This document shows positions 5,861 to 9,454 of a DNA stretch of 9,454 nt, piece after piece. A program made the translations under genes and the position numbers. Position 1 is the stretch's first letter; each line of letters opens with the position of its first letter. The stretch is taken from positions 1-9,454 of the forward strand of contig CAJWIC010000041.1 in NCBI GenBank assembly GCA_913040905.1, written 5' to 3'. This DNA is from an uncultured Synechococcus sp. (GTDB lineage: Bacteria; Cyanobacteriota; Cyanobacteriia; PCC-6307; Cyanobiaceae). Below the pieces are notes generated by a model. The model ran no database searches, was not told the DNA's origin, and saw only the letters and a list, made by a program, of their open reading frames with translations.

Positions 5861-7003
5861 GTGCTCGTTTCGCTTCTGATTGGCTTTGGTGCCGGTGCAG
5901 CGGCCATGTCGCTCATGCAGCGTCGACGCTGGCGACGGGCTCGGATTGATGAAGACGATGACTGCCCGGGTTTTCCCCCCGGCGTGCTCAAAGCCCCTCA
6001 ATTGCTGGCCTGGATTGATGCCGCGACCCAGGGCTGGTTGATCCTGTCGCCTGATCTGTCCATCGCCTACATCAACGCCAGGGCCGAACGATTGCTGCAC
6101 ATTTCCAGGAACTTCCTGGTGCGTGGCATGGCAATGGACGAGGTGCTGTCGATTCCTCAGCTCGAGGAGGCGATCATCAGCACCCGCTATCAGCAGCGAG
6201 CTCAGCGCAGCGAATGGGAGCAGATGGGGGAACCCCTCGAGGCTTTGGTTCTGCCAGGCTCTGATGAATGGATTCTCGTGCTGCTTCAGAGCCGGCAGTC
6301 TCTGGAGGCTCAACAACAGCAACAGGAGCGCTGGGTCAGTGATGTGGCCCACGAGCTCAAGACACCGCTGACGGCCCTGATGTTGGTGAGCGATCGGCTT
6401 GAGACAGCCGTCGATGGCACGGACAGCGTGCTGGTGCAGCGCCTGCAGCGGGAACTGCGGCGGCTGCAACTGATGGTGGAGGACCTGCTGGAGCTGTCTC
6501 GCCTTGAAAACAGCCTGCCCCAGGAGAGCAGCAGTTACACCGCGATCACCCTGGAAGATCTGGTGGACAGCGCTTGGACCAGCATCCGTCCCCTGGCGGA
6601 GGAGCGCGAGGTGACGCTGGCTCTGGATCGCACCGAAACGGGCCCGATGATGGGCGATCAGCGACGCCTGCATCGGGCGGTACTCAACCTGCTGGACAAC
6701 GCACTGCGCTACTCCCCCAATGGATCCAGCGTGGATGTCGCCATCGTTCCCAGTGGTGGATGGTGGCTGCTCAGCATCCGAGATCACGGTCCTGGACTGA
6801 GCGACTCCGACCTCGGCAGAATGTTTGAGCGCTTCTACCGCGGTGATCCTTCCCGGGCCCGTTCCGCTCGCAGCGGCAGCGGCCTGGGGCTGGCGATCGT
6901 GCAGCAGATTGCGGTGAATCACGGGGGACGCATCGAAGCGCGTAACCACCCCAATGGCGGCACCTGCATGGAATTGGTGCTGCCCAAGGGTCTTGACACG
7001 TGA
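5861..7003 (+). CDS. phoR: Sensor histidine kinase, probably PhoR (SphS)
   Basis: This 380-residue kinase is the likely partner of the preceding response regulator. It starts with one membrane segment (about 2-19) followed by a strongly basic stretch (RRRWRRAR, 21-28), so it is anchored with nearly everything in the cytoplasm and has no periplasmic sensor domain. A PAS-like domain spans about 45-145, including GWLILSPDLSIAYINARAE (58-76). The catalytic core has the H-box VAHELKTPLTAL with His164, the N-box NLLDNALRYSP (276-286, Asn280), the G1 box RDHGPGLS (307-314), an F-box MFERFYRGDPSR (321-332) and the G2 box GSGLGLAIV (339-347). All catalytic residues are intact. This layout matches PhoR/SphS-type kinases, which lack an extracytoplasmic sensor and are thought to read phosphate transport status. 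Start is GTG, with no SD, 7 nt after the regulator stop, consistent with coupling. Its stop overlaps the next start as GTGA. Confidence 0.9.
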   Translation: MLVSLLIGFGAGAAAMSLMQRRRWRRARIDEDDDCPGFPPGVLKAPQLLAWIDAATQGWLILSPDLSIAYINARAERLLHISRNFLVRGMAMDEVLSIPQLEEAIISTRYQQRAQRSEWEQMGEPLEALVLPGSDEWILVLLQSRQSLEAQQQQQERWVSDVAHELKTPLTALMLVSDRLETAVDGTDSVLVQRLQRELRRLQLMVEDLLELSRLENSLPQESSSYTAITLEDLVDSAWTSIRPLAEEREVTLALDRTETGPMMGDQRRLHRAVLNLLDNALRYSPNGSSVDVAIVPSGGWWLLSIRDHGPGLSDSDLGRMFERFYRGDPSRARSARSGSGLGLAIVQQIAVNHGGRIEARNHPNGGTCMELVLPKGLDT

Positions 7004-7752
7004 CCCGGCAGCGGCTGCAGAAAATCATGGCCGCCGCTGGACTCTGTTCGCGACGGACCGCGGAAGCCTGGATCGAGGCCGGTCGGGTCATGGTGGATGG
7101 GCAGGTGTCCAGCCTCGGCGATCAGGCGGACCCTCAATGCCAGAGCATTCATGTTGATGGCAAGCCGTTGTCTCCTCGCCGGGAACCCACCGTGCTGTTG
7201 ATCAACAAGCCCCCGGGCGTGATCAGCACCTGCCGAGACCCGCAGGGCCGTTCCACCGTTCTGGATCTGTTGCCGCGGCACCTGCGCCAGGGACTTCACC
7301 CCGTCGGTCGTCTGGATGCTGACAGTCGAGGCGCGCTCCTGCTGACGGATCAGGGCGATCTGACCTTGCGGCTGACCCACCCCCGCTATGACCATGCCAA
7401 GACCTACCGGGTCTGGGTGGACGGTCTTCCGTTGGAGAGCAGTCTGCAGCGGTGGCGGCAGGGCGTGCGGCTGGATGGCAGCCTGACCCGTTCAGCTCAG
7501 ATTCGTGTGCTGCAGCGTCAATCCGCGCGCACCCTGCTTGAGGTGGTCCTGATGGAGGGCCGCAACCGCCAGATCCGCAGGGTGGCGGACCTGCTGGGGC
7601 ATCCGGTTCTTGATTTGCAGCGGGTAGCGATTGCCGGCTTGCCCCTGGGGGCACTGCCGGAAGGTCGCTGGCGGCGGCTGAGCAGGGGAGAATGGGAGCC
7701 AATGCTTGATCGGGGCGAGCCCCCCGCCCCTGAGCACGGTTCATGCGCCTGA
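7000..7752 (+). CDS. RsuA/RluB/RluE/RluF-family rRNA pseudouridine synthase
   Basis: This 250-residue enzyme converts a specific rRNA uridine to pseudouridine. An N-terminal S4 RNA-binding domain covers about 3-52, with RLQKIMAAAGLCSRR (5-19) and the AEAWIEAGRVMVDGQ helix-turn. The catalytic domain follows from about 64, with LLINKPPGVIST (66-77) and the catalytic Asp106 in PVGRLDADSRG (101-111). RNRQIRR (188-194) and the VADLLGHPVLDLQRVAIAGL block (195-214) are typical of the family. The RsuA-type GRLDxxSxG form and S4 domain separate it from the RluA/C/D branch; RluB (23S) is the most likely equivalent, but the target cannot be set from sequence. The GTG start overlaps the kinase stop by 4 nt (GTGA) and leaves the S4 domain complete. 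Its 3' end overlaps the next gene by 10 nt. The C-terminal tail after about 235 is Pro-rich and probably disordered. Confidence 0.93.
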   Translation: MTRQRLQKIMAAAGLCSRRTAEAWIEAGRVMVDGQVSSLGDQADPQCQSIHVDGKPLSPRREPTVLLINKPPGVISTCRDPQGRSTVLDLLPRHLRQGLHPVGRLDADSRGALLLTDQGDLTLRLTHPRYDHAKTYRVWVDGLPLESSLQRWRQGVRLDGSLTRSAQIRVLQRQSARTLLEVVLMEGRNRQIRRVADLLGHPVLDLQRVAIAGLPLGALPEGRWRRLSRGEWEPMLDRGEPPAPEHGSCA

Positions 7753-8663
7753 CGTTCCTACGCCCCTGGTGGCGTCGCTCCCGCTCCACCTCGGTGGATG
7801 TTTCGGACGATCTCTCACGCGACGCGACGCTGCGTGAGTTGGGGCAAATGCTCAAGCAGCGTCGGGAGACTGAGGGGCTCAGCTTGCGGGAGCTGGCTCA
7901 GGAGACCCGGATCACCACTCCAGTGATTGAAGCCCTTGAGCGGGGCTGGTCCGATCGTCTGCCGGAGCGTGCCTACCTGGCCTCGATGCTGCCGCAGCTG
8001 GAGCGTCGTCTGGCGTTGACGCCAGGCGTGTTGCAGCCGGTTCTTCCCCCGGCTGTGATTCGCCAGCGGCAGGGGAATCTGAATCAACGCCGCTTCACCC
8101 TCGGCAGCATTGATGTGTTCACCACCTGGCAGGGCAGCGTGGTTTATGCCGCGTTGATCGCTCTGAGTCTGTTGACGATCAATCGGCAGCAGCAGAACCT
8201 TGCCCTGCGCAACAGCCAGAGCCTTGAGCCGGTGCGCGCCGACCTGGCAGCCCTGGATCAGACCGCAGCCCTGCCCTCAGGTGATCCTCAGCTCGACACT
8301 CTGCGACCGTTGGATCGGGCCCGGACACGGCGGCCACAGGACTGGTTGAACGCTGTCGGCGGATTGCCCGTGTCCGGTCCTGGAGTGCTGACCTTTCAGT
8401 TGTCGCAGCCACGCCAGCTTGCGTTGACCAGCGGTGGGGGCGATCGTTTGCAGCTGCAGCTGCAGGCTGGATCGGCAACCCTGCAGCTGCTGGCCCCGGT
8501 GCAGGTGGTGATCAAGCCTCCGCCGGAGGAGGTCGACCAACTGCTTTGGAACGGACAGGCCCTGATGGCTGAGGCGAACCGTCCAGGGACCTATCGGGTG
8601 GATGCCACAAGGGCCGCAGCCCCAGCTCCGCTGCGGCCCCAGACAGCCCCCCGCTCTCCATAA
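7743..8663 (+). CDS. RodZ-like helix-turn-helix membrane protein
   Basis: This is a 306-residue single-pass membrane protein. A RodZ-type helix-turn-helix (HTH_25-like) lies at about 30-92: LGQMLKQRRETEGLSLRELA (33-52) followed by TRITTPVIEALERG (55-68), and ending in the LPERAYLASMLPQLERRL stretch (73-90). A basic N-terminus (RPWWRRSR, 7-14) precedes it. A single hydrophobic segment is at about 131-147, then a Gln/Leu-rich, probably extracytoplasmic part with beta-strand character at about 213-288. The tail is Ala/Pro-rich. In RodZ, the HTH binds MreB and helps set rod shape; here the HTH family match is clear but the C-terminal domain is not an obvious RodZ DUF4115 domain, so the shape role is inference. 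The ATG overlaps the pseudouridine synthase gene by 10 nt. Its last 73 bases lie antisense to the 3' end of malQ. Confidence 0.85.
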   Translation: MRLTFLRPWWRRSRSTSVDVSDDLSRDATLRELGQMLKQRRETEGLSLRELAQETRITTPVIEALERGWSDRLPERAYLASMLPQLERRLALTPGVLQPVLPPAVIRQRQGNLNQRRFTLGSIDVFTTWQGSVVYAALIALSLLTINRQQQNLALRNSQSLEPVRADLAALDQTAALPSGDPQLDTLRPLDRARTRRPQDWLNAVGGLPVSGPGVLTFQLSQPRQLALTSGGGDRLQLQLQAGSATLQLLAPVQVVIKPPPEEVDQLLWNGQALMAEANRPGTYRVDATRAAAPAPLRPQTAPRSP

Positions 8664-9454
8664 CCCTTCAGGGCTCCATTCAGAGCTTCATCGAACCGCG
8701 GCAACCGCCAGCTCCAGTTGCCTTCACTGGTGCCTGGTGTGTTGAAGCGGGCGCGGTCATCCAGATGCAGCAGATCCTGCAGAGGGGCCACCACCAGTTC
8801 GGCTGGGGTGGCAAAGGCCATCTCGAACAGGTGCCAGGCCGGCGCCTGCACCGGGCCGTTCACCCGGGAGGCGATCCGCTCCCTGCTGGCCTCATCAAGG
8901 TTGTTCCACCAGCCAAGGGTGGTGGGGTTGTCGTGGGTGCCGGTGTACACCACCCAGCGCGTGCCGTCGATGTTTTCGGGCAGGTAGGGGTTGTCCTGCA
9001 GGCCGTCAAAGGCGAACTGCAGCACCTTCATTCCCGGGAGCCGGAAGCCATCGCGGAGGGCTTCCACATCCGGGGTGATCACCCCCAGGTCTTCGGCGAT
9101 CAACGGCAGGGCGCCGCCACCATCCCGCTGCAGCTTGTTCAGCAAAGACCGGCCGGGGGAGGGCAGCCAGCGGCCGTTTTGAGCTGTGGTGTCACCGCCA
9201 GGCACAGCCCAGTAGCCGGCGAGGGCCCGAAAGTGGTCGAGGCGCAGCAGATCGGCCAGTTGCCGCTGACGGCCAATTCGACGGCGCCACCAACGGAAAC
9301 GGCTGAGGCGATGGCGGCCCCAGCGGTATACCGGTGATCCCCACAGCTGTCCGGTCTCGGAGAAATAGTCGGGAGGTACACCGCTCTGGGTGGTGAGCTG
9401 GCCGTTCTCCTTGATCGTGAACAGGGAGCGGTGGCTCCAGACATCGGCACTGTC
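8591..9454 (-). CDS. malQ: 4-alpha-glucanotransferase MalQ, partial (5' end outside window)
   Basis: This is the C-terminal 287 residues of a GH77 amylomaltase/disproportionating enzyme. It transfers alpha-1,4-glucan segments in glycogen and malto-oligosaccharide metabolism. The frame is open to the window edge, so roughly 200 N-terminal residues of the usual 500 are missing. I translated the edge region by hand and find VPPDYFSETGQLWGSPVYRW (codons at about 9320-9379), a highly diagnostic GH77 block. The nucleophile Asp is in RLDHFRAL (codon 9236-9238), the acid/base Glu in AEDLG (codon 9092-9094), and the third catalytic Asp in GTHDNPTT (codon 8930-8932). All three are present. The conserved body ends at about GYGER (8651-8665); a further 19-residue Gly/Ala-rich tail runs to the TAG at 8591-8593, antisense to the RodZ-like gene. 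An internal GTG at 9203-9205 is not the true start. Confidence 0.95.
   Translation of the reverse strand, partial: DSADVWSHRSLFTIKENGQLTTQSGVPPDYFSETGQLWGSPVYRWGRHRLSRFRWWRRRIGRQRQLADLLRLDHFRALAGYWAVPGGDTTAQNGRWLPSPGRSLLNKLQRDGGGALPLIAEDLGVITPDVEALRDGFRLPGMKVLQFAFDGLQDNPYLPENIDGTRWVVYTGTHDNPTTLGWWNNLDEASRERIASRVNGPVQAPAWHLFEMAFATPAELVVAPLQDLLHLDDRARFNTPGTSEGNWSWRLPRFDEALNGALKGYGERGAVWGRSGAGAAALVASTR

Noticed and set aside
5627..6949. 440-codon open frame on the minus strand opposite the kinase
   Set aside because: It is antisense to an intact histidine kinase and part of the response regulator. Its Gln/His-rich composition is that of a shadow frame in GC-rich DNA, and no domain is visible.
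8448..8490. CAGCTGCAG-type repeats in the RodZ-like gene as a DNA element
   Set aside because: They encode the alternating Gln/Leu run of the protein and are explained by codon use.
9203..9205. GTG as the start of malQ
   Set aside because: The frame continues upstream without a stop and encodes conserved GH77 blocks, including the catalytic nucleophile, so this is an internal Val codon.

Overview
The window looks like ordinary, gene-dense core chromosome of a GC-rich picocyanobacterium, most likely marine Synechococcus or Cyanobium. This is inferred from gene content, protein style and composition, not from a database match. Supporting signs are an ABC1/UbiB-type kinase, a short fold-type-I Orn/Lys/Arg decarboxylase next to rlpA and cdsA, a PhoB/PhoR-like pair with a minimal one-helix kinase, and a 139-residue membrane protein I cannot place in a family. 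I see no mobile element, CRISPR array, tRNA or rRNA, and no gene-free stretch above about 80 bases.

Left block (80-2896, minus strand): PLP-dependent Orn/Lys/Arg decarboxylase, then RlpA-like exported protein, then CdsA. The first two overlap by 4 nt (TTGA) and cdsA follows after 40 nt, so they form a probable operon joining amino-acid/polyamine metabolism, the cell wall and phospholipid synthesis.

Middle block (2947-5061, plus strand): an ABC1-family kinase is divergent from the decarboxylase across about 50 bp. A small three-helix membrane protein with an acidic, Phe-rich tail follows 45 nt later, with a candidate TANNNT -10 box before it.

Right block (5137-8663, plus strand): a tight four-gene run. 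An OmpR/PhoB-type response regulator (likely PhoB/SphR) is followed 7 nt later by its histidine kinase (likely PhoR/SphS). The kinase overlaps an RsuA/RluB-type pseudouridine synthase by 4 nt (GTGA), which overlaps a RodZ-like HTH membrane protein by 10 nt. The last gene converges on and overlaps by 73 bp the 3' end of malQ (minus strand), whose 5' part lies beyond the window edge.

I did not find a convincing undescribed system. The points most worth checking are the convergent overlap with malQ, the coupling of a phosphate-type two-component system to a pseudouridine synthase and a RodZ-like protein, the unplaced membrane protein, and a run of non-ATG starts.
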